Source: an uncultured bacterium
Lineage (GTDB): Bacteria; Bacillota_I; Bacilli_A; RFN20; CAG-826
Assembly (NCBI GenBank): GCA_949296775.1
Contig: CASFQA010000004.1
Coordinates: 67,698 to 110,819 of the forward strand
DNA length: 43,122 nt
Direction: 5' to 3'
Both the position numbers and the translations under genes were made by a program. The notes beneath the pieces were generated by a model. The model had not been told where the DNA came from and did no database searches. It worked only from the letters and a program-made list of their open reading frames with translations. Of the stretch, positions 24,714 through 32,506 are shown one piece after another; the stretch's first letter is position 1; every line of letters starts with the position of its first letter.

Positions 24714-26150
24714 ATGGAAAAGGAAAGCCGCGGGAAGAAAATAGTCCTGTCAATCGCCGATTATTTTCGCTCAATCCCCGCAAAAACGAAATCTTTCTTC
24801 CAAAAACAATGGATGAAGGCAAAATCGTTCGGCGCGAATATCGCTGACTTCTTTGCCCAATCGGATTGGAAGGTCCTCCTTTCCCTCCTCTTCTCTGGAG
24901 CGGGAAACATCGCCTATGGCCAATACGCCAAAGGCATCATGTTCCTTCTGCTTGAAGCCTTCTTCATAGTCTATATGGTTCTCTTAGGCGGGGACTATTT
25001 AGTCGGGCTCGTGACCCTAGGGACCAAAGAGTCCGATCCTTGGTCAGGGGTAGTCGGCGACAACTCGGTCGTCTTGATGCTCATGGGCATCTTGACCGTC
25101 TTCATAATCCTCTGCTTCCTCTTGCTTTACCTCAGCGGCTTACGGAGCGCCCTATCGGCAAGGCTAACCAAACTAAAGGGCCAAAAACCACGGACTTTCA
25201 TGGAAGACGTCGCTTCCTTGGCGGGACGGAAATTCCCCTACGTCGCCCTTTTCGTCCCTTTGTTAGGGGTCATGGTCTTCTCGGTCATCCCCATCGTCAT
25301 GATGATCCTCGTCGCCTTCACCAATTTCGGTGGGGAAATCGAAGTCCCGACCGACTTGGTCGATTACGTCGGGTTCGACAATTTCGCCACCATCTTCGGC
25401 GCCACCAACATCGGGACCACTTTCTTCAAGATATTTGGCTGGAACCTCGCCTGGGCCTTCCTCTCGACTTTCATCAACTATTTCTTAGGGTTGGGGTTGG
25501 CTTTGCTTTTATCCAAAAAATGCGTCAAGGGATCAGCTTTCTGGCGGGCTTTCCCGATCTTGGCCTATGCCATCCCCGGCTTCATCACCTTGATCGGCTT
25601 CAAGTTCATGTTCTCGACCATGGGCCCCATCAATTATTACCTAAGCGACGGGCATATGCACGATAGCAATATCATCGATTTCCTCGGCCTTGATTCGACT
25701 TGGTGGGCGCGGGGGATCGGGCTCTTCGTCAATGCCTGGCTCACGGTGCCGACGACCATGCTTTTGGCCACCGGGATCCTTTCCAATATCCAGAAAGACC
25801 TTTACGAGGCGGCGGATATCGATGGGGCCAGCAAAAGAAAACAATTCTTCGACATCACCTTGCCCTACGTCATTTTCGCCACCACCCCCACCCTCATCTC
25901 CCAATTCATCGGCAACTTCAACAACTTCGGAACCTTCTATTTCCTAAGAGGGGGAACCATAAGCGAGGGCTACTTCCTGGCTTCGGACACCGATCTATTG
26001 ATCAATTGGCTCTATAATCTTTCCATCAGCAAGAACTTTTACGGCATCGGGGCCGCCATCTCCTTACTAATATTCATCATCACTTCAGCCATCTCGCTAT
26101 TGGTCTATGTCCGAAGCGGTTCCTATAAGAAGGAGGACACTTACCGATGA
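24714..26150 (+). CDS. malF: Maltodextrin ABC transporter permease MalF-type
   Basis: 478-residue membrane permease. An N-terminal cytosolic segment and two or three extra helices (about 55-145, including GAGNIAYGQYAKGIMFLLLEA) precede the conserved permease core, as in Firmicute MalF proteins. The EAA loop DLYEAADIDGASKRKQFFDITLP lies at about residues 361-383 and docks on the ATPase. It begins 4 bases after the binding-protein stop and overlaps malG as ATGA. It forms the transmembrane channel with MalG. Confidence 0.93.
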   Translation: MEKESRGKKIVLSIADYFRSIPAKTKSFFQKQWMKAKSFGANIADFFAQSDWKVLLSLLFSGAGNIAYGQYAKGIMFLLLEAFFIVYMVLLGGDYLVGLVTLGTKESDPWSGVVGDNSVVLMLMGILTVFIILCFLLLYLSGLRSALSARLTKLKGQKPRTFMEDVASLAGRKFPYVALFVPLLGVMVFSVIPIVMMILVAFTNFGGEIEVPTDLVDYVGFDNFATIFGATNIGTTFFKIFGWNLAWAFLSTFINYFLGLGLALLLSKKCVKGSAFWRAFPILAYAIPGFITLIGFKFMFSTMGPINYYLSDGHMHDSNIIDFLGLDSTWWARGIGLFVNAWLTVPTTMLLATGILSNIQKDLYEAADIDGASKRKQFFDITLPYVIFATTPTLISQFIGNFNNFGTFYFLRGGTISEGYFLASDTDLLINWLYNLSISKNFYGIGAAISLLIFIITSAISLLVYVRSGSYKKEDTYR

Positions 26151-26980
26151 AAGGCAAAACCAAAAAGATCATCGATGCCTTGATCACCTATTGTTTGCTG
26201 ATCATCGTCGCCTTCATATTCCTCTTCCCCTGCCTCTGGCTTATCCTGGCCTCCTTTTCCTCGACGGGAAACCTCTATTCCATCCCTGGTTTCTTCCCTG
26301 AATCCTATTCCTTCAAGTCCTTCATCACCCTCTTCACCGACACGGCGATGTATGACTATCCGCGGTGGCTGCTCAATACCTTGATAATCGCGGTCTGCTC
26401 CTGCGTTTTATCCACCATCTTGGTCATCTTGACCGCCTACGTCATTTCCCGTTTCGAATTCAAAGCCCGGCGGCCCTTGATGAAAGGGGCATTGGTGCTG
26501 GGGATGTTCCCCTCCTTCATGTCGATGACCATCATTTACATCCTCATGACCCAATTCCAGCTGATCAACAACCTATTTGGCCTCATCGCCATCTATTCCT
26601 GCACCGCCCCGATGGGCTATTTGGTCCAAAAAGGGTTCTTCGACACCATCCCGACCTCGATCTATGAGGCGGCGCGAATCGACGGGGCCAACAACGTCCG
26701 GGTATTCCGCACCATCACGCTGCCCCTAGCCAAGCCGATGATCGTCTATACCGCCCTCACCAGCTTCACTTGGCCGTGGTCGGATTTCGTCTTGCCGAAA
26801 ATCTTATTGAAAAACCGTGAGAATTGGACGGTCGCGGTTGGACTGATGAGTTTAGGCGAAACCGAATTCTCCCGCTTCGCCGCCGGGGCGGTCTTCATCG
26901 CCGTCCCCATCGTCGTTCTTTATTTCCTTCTTGTTAAGAATATGGTTTCCGGCTTAACGGCCGGGGCCGTGAAAGGATAA
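26147..26980 (+). CDS. malG: Maltodextrin ABC transporter permease MalG-type
   Basis: 277-residue permease with six predicted helices. The EAA loop [20 protein letters not shown] is at about 170-190. The first helix (about 12-32) is followed by an external loop with [15 protein letters not shown], as in MalG/LacG-like proteins, and the protein ends GLTAGAVKG, a typical MalG C-terminus that contacts the ATPase. It is translationally coupled to malF by a 4-base overlap, and the ATPase gene begins 6 bases after its stop. Confidence 0.94.
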   Translation: MKGKTKKIIDALITYCLLIIVAFIFLFPCLWLILASFSSTGNLYSIPGFFPESYSFKSFITLFTDTAMYDYPRWLLNTLIIAVCSCVLSTILVILTAYVISRFEFKARRPLMKGALVLGMFPSFMSMTIIYILMTQFQLINNLFGLIAIYSCTAPMGYLVQKGFFDTIPTSIYEAARIDGANNVRVFRTITLPLAKPMIVYTALTSFTWPWSDFVLPKILLKNRENWTVAVGLMSLGETEFSRFAAGAVFIAVPIVVLYFLLVKNMVSGLTAGAVKG

Positions 26981-26985
26981 AACAT

Positions 26986-28680
26986 ATGGCCAAAATCAGA
27001 TTGGAAAACGTCACCAAAGTCTACAAAGGCGGAGTCCGGGCGGTCTCCGATGCCTCCTTAGAAATCCACGATAAGGAATTCATCGTCTTCGTTGGCCCTT
27101 CAGGCTGCGGCAAATCGACGACCTTGAGGATGATCGCCGGCTTAGAGGAAATAACCTCCGGCAACATCTTCATCGGCGATACCTACGTCAACGATCTAGA
27201 GCCAAAAGACCGCAATATCGCCATGGTTTTCCAAAATTACGCCCTTTATCCCCATATGAGCGTCTACGAGAACCTAGCCTATTCGCTCCGTTGCCAGAAG
27301 GCCAAAAAGGAAGTCATCGAGGAAAAAGTCCATAAAGCGGCGACGATCCTCGGCATCGAAAACCTCTTAAAGCGGACCCCGCGGGAATTAAGCGGCGGCC
27401 AACGTCAACGGGTCGCCTTGGGCCGGGCCATAGTCCGCGAGCCCGCGGCCTTCCTTTTCGATGAGCCCCTTTCGAACCTCGACGCCAAACTTCGGGTGGC
27501 GATGCGGGCCGAGATATCCAAACTCCACCAAGATATCCAAACCACCTTCGTCTACGTCACCCACGACCAAACCGAGGCGATGACGATGGGGGATCGGATC
27601 GTGGTCATGAAAGACGGCCTCATCCAGCAAGTCGACACCCCGATGAACCTCTATGACCATCCGGGCAATATCTTCGTCGCCACCTTCTTAGGCAGCCCTC
27701 AAATGAACATCTTCGAAGGAACGATAGTCAAAAAGGGCGAGGAAAAGCACTTTATCTCCCTTGACGAATCGATCGATATCCTCATCCCCGATGTCGAGCT
27801 ATGCCAGATTGATGAACGGCTCTACCCCCTCGAAGCCTATTTGGGCATCCGTCCAAACGACATCAAAATCGAAACCGCCGGATTCCCGGTCGAAATCGAA
27901 TTGGTCGAGCGGCTCGGGGAACAGACCTTGGTCTACTTCCATCTTGGCGGACGGAAGGAATTCACCATCCTCTCCCTAGTCGAGCCCAACTCCTTAGCCA
28001 AAGGGGACAAAATCAAAGTCCGCTTCGACGTCGGCAAACTCCATCTTTTCGACAAAAAGAGCGAGAAAAACCTAAGCAACGCCGTACCCATCATCGAAAT
28101 GGAGATCGAAAAAGCCAACTTGACCGCGAACGAAAAAGCCCAATTGGATAAACGGCTCATCAACCAATCGCGCCCGAAGTCCATCGCCTTCTTGGCCAGC
28201 AACGTCAAAACCGAAGCAGAGGAAAACGCCCACCGTTTCACCGTCAAAGTGGAGGGAGAGAAGGATTATGGGGATAGGAAAACCTATTACGGGCGCGACG
28301 AAAGCCTGACCATCATCCCCTTTCTTACCGATAAGCCCTTCAGAAAAGGCCAGAAAGTCGACCTCTACGTCCAGCTCGATCACCTTAACTACACCGATGA
28401 GGAGGGCGAAAGGATAAGCGACGATGAGCCGGTAAACGATCATGTCTATCCCGCCACCCTTACCTTCCGTCCCCGCGGCTGCTTCTTATCCGAAGCCGAG
28501 CTCCACAACGACGAAAAGTGTTACAAGACCATCCGCTCGGTCCGATTGGGGAAGAAGACGCTTCTTCACCTCGAAGGGGCGGAAACCAAGCAGAAACTCC
28601 TTTACCTCGTCGATTCCAGCGACCTTATCTACTCCTCCCTCCCCATCTACATGCGGAAGAAAAGGAAAAACGGGAAATAA
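26986..28680 (+). CDS. malK: Sugar ABC transporter ATPase (MsmX/MalK type) with ~200-residue C-terminal extension
   Basis: 564-residue ATPase energising the MalFG permease. Walker [10 protein letters not shown] is at 37-45, the signature [14 protein letters not shown] starts at 135, Walker B is [15 protein letters not shown], and the switch histidine is in [17 protein letters not shown]/MalK regulatory folds run to about residue 360 ([11 protein letters not shown]), where MsmX and MalK normally end. About 200 further residues follow with no motif recognised; they look like additional beta-rich and helical segments. It may also serve other sugar importers, as MsmX does in Bacillus. It ends the operon before a terminator. 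Confidence 0.93.
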   Translation: MAKIRLENVTKVYKGGVRAVSDASLEIHDKEFIVFVGPSGCGKSTTLRMIAGLEEITSGNIFIGDTYVNDLEPKDRNIAMVFQNYALYPHMSVYENLAYSLRCQKAKKEVIEEKVHKAATILGIENLLKRTPRELSGGQRQRVALGRAIVREPAAFLFDEPLSNLDAKLRVAMRAEISKLHQDIQTTFVYVTHDQTEAMTMGDRIVVMKDGLIQQVDTPMNLYDHPGNIFVATFLGSPQMNIFEGTIVKKGEEKHFISLDESIDILIPDVELCQIDERLYPLEAYLGIRPNDIKIETAGFPVEIELVERLGEQTLVYFHLGGRKEFTILSLVEPNSLAKGDKIKVRFDVGKLHLFDKKSEKNLSNAVPIIEMEIEKANLTANEKAQLDKRLINQSRPKSIAFLASNVKTEAEENAHRFTVKVEGEKDYGDRKTYYGRDESLTIIPFLTDKPFRKGQKVDLYVQLDHLNYTDEEGERISDDEPVNDHVYPATLTFRPRGCFLSEAELHNDEKCYKTIRSVRLGKKTLLHLEGAETKQKLLYLVDSSDLIYSSLPIYMRKKRKNGK

Positions 28681-28717
28681 AGGCCTTCAGTCGGCTTAAC
28701 CCATAGGCAAAGTCCAA

Positions 28718-28749
28718 CCGATAGGAAACCTTCGGTATTTTTCTATTTT
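28718..28749 (+). terminator. Terminator of the maltodextrin ABC operon
   Basis: CCGATAGG and CCTTCGG pair (with one bulge) around AAA at 28718-28735 and are followed by a T-rich tract to 28749. The promoter of the next GH13 gene starts immediately after. Confidence 0.65.
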
Positions 28750-28750
28750 G

Positions 28751-28780
28751 TTTCCATCGGGAAAAGGCTTGTTCTAATAT
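28751..28780 (+). promoter_or_regulatory. Leaderless-type promoter and operator of the second GH13 paralogue
   Basis: TTTCCA (28751-28756) acts as -35 with an 18-base spacer to TAATAT (28775-28780); the ATG follows after nine bases. The -35 lies in the imperfect palindrome TTTCCATCGGGAAA (28751-28764). The arrangement is repeated upstream of the third paralogue. Confidence 0.6.
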
Positions 28781-28789
28781 GTAGTCACC

Positions 28790-30463
28790 ATGAATAAACA
28801 AGTCATATTCCATTTAAGCGAGTCCCCCTACTCCTACCCCACCTCCCAGGACACTTTCTTCTTCCGCCTGCGGATGGCCAAAGAAGACAAAGACCTCAAG
28901 GTAACCGTCTATTACGGAAACAAGTTCTTCCTCCGGGAAATGAAGCAGCCGGCCGTCATGAAGCCAGCCCGGACCGATGAGAACTTCGTCTACTTCGAAG
29001 CCGAGGTCAAATTAAACGACAACCGGGTCGGCTACGTCTTCGAGATCGAGGAAGACGGCCATACCTATTACTACAACGAAGCCGGGTTGCTCGATAGTTA
29101 CGATTATCACGATTGCTACAAGGATTTCTTTGAGTATTCCTCCGTCCACCCCGAGGACATCGGCGACTCCCCCGCTTGGTGCAAAAACGCGGTATTTTAC
29201 CAAATATTCCCCGACCGCTTCCGGATGGGCGACAAGCATAAGGACACCTCCTACATCACCATGGGCTGGTACGATAAGCCGACGCCCCGCGACTTCGCCG
29301 GCGGCGACCTCCGGGGGATCATCGAAAGCTTGGATTACCTGGAAAGCCTCGGCATCAACGCCATCTACCTGACTCCGATCTTCAAATCCAACAGCAACCA
29401 TAAATACGACACCTTGGATTACTTCCAGATCGACCCCCATTTCGGCAGCCTCGACGATTTCAAGGAACTGGTGAAGAAAGCCCATGAACATGGCATCCGC
29501 CTCGTCCTCGACGCCGTCTTCAACCACATGTCCTTCTTCGCTCCCCAATTCCAAGACGCCATCAAAAACGGCAAGAAATCACCTTATTGGAACTGGTTTT
29601 ACATCCATGGGGACGAAGTCGATCCCAAGAAGCCCAACTACTGGACGTTCTCCATCGGCCGTTATATGCCCAAAATCAACGTCACCAACCCGGAAACCGA
29701 GGCTTACCTCAATTCCATCGTCTTCCGTTACCTCGAGCTCGGGATCGACGGCTGGCGGTTCGACGTCGGCGACGAGATCTCCCATTCCTATTGGAGGCAG
29801 TTACGGACCAAGGTCAAAGCCAAATACCCGGAGGCTTTGCTATTGGGCGAGCATTGGCATAACGCCCATTCCTTCCTTCGGGGCGATGAGTTCGACGGGG
29901 TCATGAATTACCCGGTCACCTATGCCATCTACGACTATTTGATCTACCGAAGGTTCTCCGCCCAGAAAGAAGCCGATACGTTGAATCGCCTTTACACCAA
30001 CTACCGGATCCAGGCCACCATGGCTTGCCTGAACCTCCTCGATAGCCACGATACCCACCGCTTCCTCAACCTCGCCAACCAAAACGTCGATATCCTCGAA
30101 TGCGCCATCGCCGTCCTTTTCTTCGTCCCGGGCATGAGTTGCCTCTATTACGGGACCGAGATCCCGATGGATGGGGCCTTCGATCCCGACTGCCGGCGGG
30201 GCTTCCCCTACGAAGAGGCGATCAAAGGCAGCCCCCATCAAGACTTGATAAAACAGCTTATCGAGATCCGGAAGACCCCGGATTTGGGCTCGACCGATTT
30301 CTTAGCCGCGGAAGAAAACGATTTGTTGGTCATCAAACGGGGAGGCACGTATTTATACGTCAACGCCACCGACCGACCGATCGAGAAGAAAGGCAAGGTC
30401 ATTTGCTCGCATAATTACCAAGATGGCGTCATTAATCCCAACGGCTTCGCCATCATAAAATAG
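28790..30463 (+). CDS. GH13_20-type neopullulanase (second paralogue)
   Basis: 557-residue cytosolic GH13 enzyme with a CBM34-like N-terminal domain. Catalytic residues are Asp325 (GWRFDVGDE), Glu354 (LLGEHWH) and Asp421 (LLDSHDT), at the same positions as in the other two paralogues. It is transcribed from its own promoter after the operon terminator. It is the same length as the third paralogue, with blocks of almost identical DNA (29291-29385 and 29717-29917) that exceed the average similarity, pointing to recent duplication or gene conversion. It has no Shine-Dalgarno. Three isoenzymes may differ in linkage or chain-length preference, which sequence alone cannot tell. Confidence 0.93.
   Translation: MNKQVIFHLSESPYSYPTSQDTFFFRLRMAKEDKDLKVTVYYGNKFFLREMKQPAVMKPARTDENFVYFEAEVKLNDNRVGYVFEIEEDGHTYYYNEAGLLDSYDYHDCYKDFFEYSSVHPEDIGDSPAWCKNAVFYQIFPDRFRMGDKHKDTSYITMGWYDKPTPRDFAGGDLRGIIESLDYLESLGINAIYLTPIFKSNSNHKYDTLDYFQIDPHFGSLDDFKELVKKAHEHGIRLVLDAVFNHMSFFAPQFQDAIKNGKKSPYWNWFYIHGDEVDPKKPNYWTFSIGRYMPKINVTNPETEAYLNSIVFRYLELGIDGWRFDVGDEISHSYWRQLRTKVKAKYPEALLLGEHWHNAHSFLRGDEFDGVMNYPVTYAIYDYLIYRRFSAQKEADTLNRLYTNYRIQATMACLNLLDSHDTHRFLNLANQNVDILECAIAVLFFVPGMSCLYYGTEIPMDGAFDPDCRRGFPYEEAIKGSPHQDLIKQLIEIRKTPDLGSTDFLAAEENDLLVIKRGGTYLYVNATDRPIEKKGKVICSHNYQDGVINPNGFAIIK
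29291..29385 (+). repeat. Near-identical block shared with 31184-31278
   Basis: 94 of 95 bases are identical between the second and third GH13 genes here, including third codon positions, while flanking coding sequence differs clearly. Confidence 0.85.
29717..29917 (+). repeat. Near-identical block shared with 31610-31810
   Basis: 199 of 201 bases are identical between the second and third GH13 genes, spanning the codons for Asp325 and Glu354. The sequence diverges sharply right after it. Confidence 0.88.
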
Positions 30464-30542
30464 CCTTGCCTCGTCTAACCCACTTCTTGGAAAAGCCGCC
30501 TATACCAATCTCTAGGTACGGCCGAAAAGGCTATTTTCCGCC

Positions 30543-30579
30543 AAAAAACGCGTAATTCCCTTATAAACGACGCGTTTTT
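30543..30579. terminator. Terminator after the second GH13 paralogue
   Basis: AAAAACGCGT and ACGCGTTTTT form a perfect 10-bp stem with a 16-nt loop, symmetric enough to work in both directions. A second hairpin (GGCCGAAAA with TTTTCCGCC) precedes it at about 30517-30541. Confidence 0.7.
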
Positions 30580-30643
30580 CGCTATTCGTTCCAGATCTAT
30601 CGGCCTTCTTCCCTTTTGAAGCGAAAAGAAATTTCTTATTTTG

Positions 30644-30673
30644 TTTCCAAATGGAAAATGGTTGTTCTAATAT
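30644..30673 (+). promoter_or_regulatory. Leaderless-type promoter and operator of the third GH13 paralogue
   Basis: TTTCCA (30644-30649), 18-base spacer, TAATAT (30668-30673), then nine bases to the ATG at 30683. The -35 is the left arm of the palindrome TTTCCA-AA-TGGAAA (30644-30657), whose arms match perfectly. Confidence 0.62.
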
Positions 30674-30682
30674 GTGCCTGCT

Positions 30683-32356
30683 ATGAATAAATACGCGATA
30701 TTCCATTTAAGCGAGTCCCCCTACTCCTACCCCACCTCCCAGGACACTTTCTTCTTCCGTCTGCGGATGGCCAAGGAAGACAGAGACCTTAAGGTCACCG
30801 TCTATTACGGCAACAAGTTCTTCCTGCCGAAAATGAAGAAGCCGGCCGTCATGAAGCCGGAAAGGGAGGACGAGAACTTCGTCTATTTTGAGGTCGAGGT
30901 CCCGCTTTACGACAACCGGGTCGGCTACGTCTTCGAGATCGAGGAAGGCGGCCATACCTACTATTACACCGAGGCCGGATTGCTCGATAGCTACGACTAT
31001 GCCCTTTGCGAAGACGATTACTTCGAATACTCCTCCGTCCACCCCGAGGACATCGGCGACTCCCCCGCTTGGTGCAAATCCGCCGTCTTCTATCAGATCT
31101 TCCCCGAACGGTTCCGGATGGGCAATAAGAACAAAGACCTTTCCTACATCACCATGGGTTGGGATAAAAAGCCCCAATACCAAGACTTCGCCGGCGGCGA
31201 CCTCCGGGGGATCATCGAAAGCTTGGATTACCTGGAAAGCCTCGGCATCAACGCCATCTACCTGACCCCGATCTTCAAGGCCAACACCGCCCATAAATAC
31301 GATACCGTCGATTATTTCGACATCGATCCCCATTTCGGGAACCTCGATGACCTGAAGGAATTGATCAGGAAAGCCCATGAGCATGGCATCCGCCTCGTCC
31401 TCGACGCCGTCTTCAACCACATGTCCTTCCTTGCCCCCCAATTCCAAGACGTGGTCAAGCACGGCCAAGACTCCCCCTACTGGGACTGGTTTTATATCCA
31501 TGGCGATAAAGTCGATTTGGAAAAGGCCAACTACTGGACTTTCTCCTTAGCCAAATACCTGCCGAAGATCAACGTCGCCAATCCGGCGGCCGAAGAGTAT
31601 TTCAACTCGATCGTCTTCCGTTACCTCGAGCTCGGGATCGACGGCTGGCGGTTCGACGTCGGCGACGAGATCTCCCATTCCTATTGGAGGCAGTTACGAA
31701 CCAAGGTCAAAGCCAAATACCCGGAGGCTTTGCTATTGGGCGAGCATTGGCACAACGCCCATTCCTTCCTTCGGGGCGATGAGTTCGACGGGGTCATGAA
31801 TTACCCGGTCCTCCACGCCATCCATGAATTCGCCTTAAAGAAAAACTACGACGCGAAAAAAGAAGCCGCCGTCTTAAACCGCCTTTACACCAATTACCGG
31901 ATCCAGGCGACGATGGCTAACCTCAATATGCTCGATACCCATGATACCAAGAGGTATTTCAACCAAGCGGGGAACAACCTCGATATCCTCGAGCTCAGCT
32001 TGGCCATCCTCTTCTTCGCCCCCGGCATGAGCTGCCTCTACTACGGGACCGAGATCCCGATGAACCAAGGGGAGGACGGGGATCCGCGAATGGGTTTCCC
32101 CTACGAAGAGGCCCTCAAAGGCAGCCCCCATCAGGATTTGCTTAAGCAGCTGATCAAAATCCGGAAAACCCCCGACTTATCCTCGACCGATTTCCACGCC
32201 TATGAGGAAAACGGTTTGATGGTCATCAAACGGGGTGATACTTATCTATACGCCAACGGGACCGATAAGCCGATAAAGAAAGAGGGGAACGTCATCTGCT
32301 CCCATAATTACGCCGATGGGCAAATCGCCCCCAACGGCTTCGTCATCATCCGCTAA
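30683..32356 (+). CDS. GH13_20-type neopullulanase (third paralogue)
   Basis: 557-residue cytosolic GH13 enzyme, CBM34-like N-terminal domain then barrel, with Asp325 (GWRFDVGDE), Glu354 (LLGEHWH) and Asp421 (MLDTHDT). The start MNKYAIFHLSESPY is fixed by alignment to the other copies; an upstream in-frame GTG at 30674 is rejected. It has its own promoter and is followed by a terminator. The region just after Glu354 (residues about 377-400) and the MNQGEDGDPRM loop replacing DGAFDPDCRRG are the main differences from the second copy, both near the substrate cleft, so specificity may have shifted. Confidence 0.93.
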   Translation: MNKYAIFHLSESPYSYPTSQDTFFFRLRMAKEDRDLKVTVYYGNKFFLPKMKKPAVMKPEREDENFVYFEVEVPLYDNRVGYVFEIEEGGHTYYYTEAGLLDSYDYALCEDDYFEYSSVHPEDIGDSPAWCKSAVFYQIFPERFRMGNKNKDLSYITMGWDKKPQYQDFAGGDLRGIIESLDYLESLGINAIYLTPIFKANTAHKYDTVDYFDIDPHFGNLDDLKELIRKAHEHGIRLVLDAVFNHMSFLAPQFQDVVKHGQDSPYWDWFYIHGDKVDLEKANYWTFSLAKYLPKINVANPAAEEYFNSIVFRYLELGIDGWRFDVGDEISHSYWRQLRTKVKAKYPEALLLGEHWHNAHSFLRGDEFDGVMNYPVLHAIHEFALKKNYDAKKEAAVLNRLYTNYRIQATMANLNMLDTHDTKRYFNQAGNNLDILELSLAILFFAPGMSCLYYGTEIPMNQGEDGDPRMGFPYEEALKGSPHQDLLKQLIKIRKTPDLSSTDFHAYEENGLMVIKRGDTYLYANGTDKPIKKEGNVICSHNYADGQIAPNGFVIIR

Positions 32357-32370
32357 CCTGGAATTAGCCA

Positions 32371-32407
32371 AAAAGCCCGCAAAATCCATTCATTGGACGC
32401 GGGTTTT
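32371..32407 (+). terminator. Terminator after the third GH13 paralogue
   Basis: CCCGC (32376-32380) and GCGGG (32399-32403) pair, with an inner TCCA/TGGA stem, followed by TTTTCTTTT. Confidence 0.65.
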
Positions 32408-32506
32408 CTTTTGCTTTCCCGTTCTCGCTTGGACAAGGATAATGAATTTTCTTGCAATTTCCCCAAAACTCGACAAAATTCTTTCGCCACAAAGGAGGCT
32501 TTGGGC

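Noticed and set aside
30707-31501. 264-codon minus-strand open frame inside the third GH13 gene
   Set aside because: It is a shadow of the well-supported GH13 frame; a matching shadow occurs in the second paralogue only because the DNA is duplicated.
32393-32506. N-terminal extension of the first M6 protease
   Set aside because: It would bury the signal peptide and lipobox behind 38 residues and overlap the upstream terminator; AAAGGAGG precedes the internal ATG at 32507.
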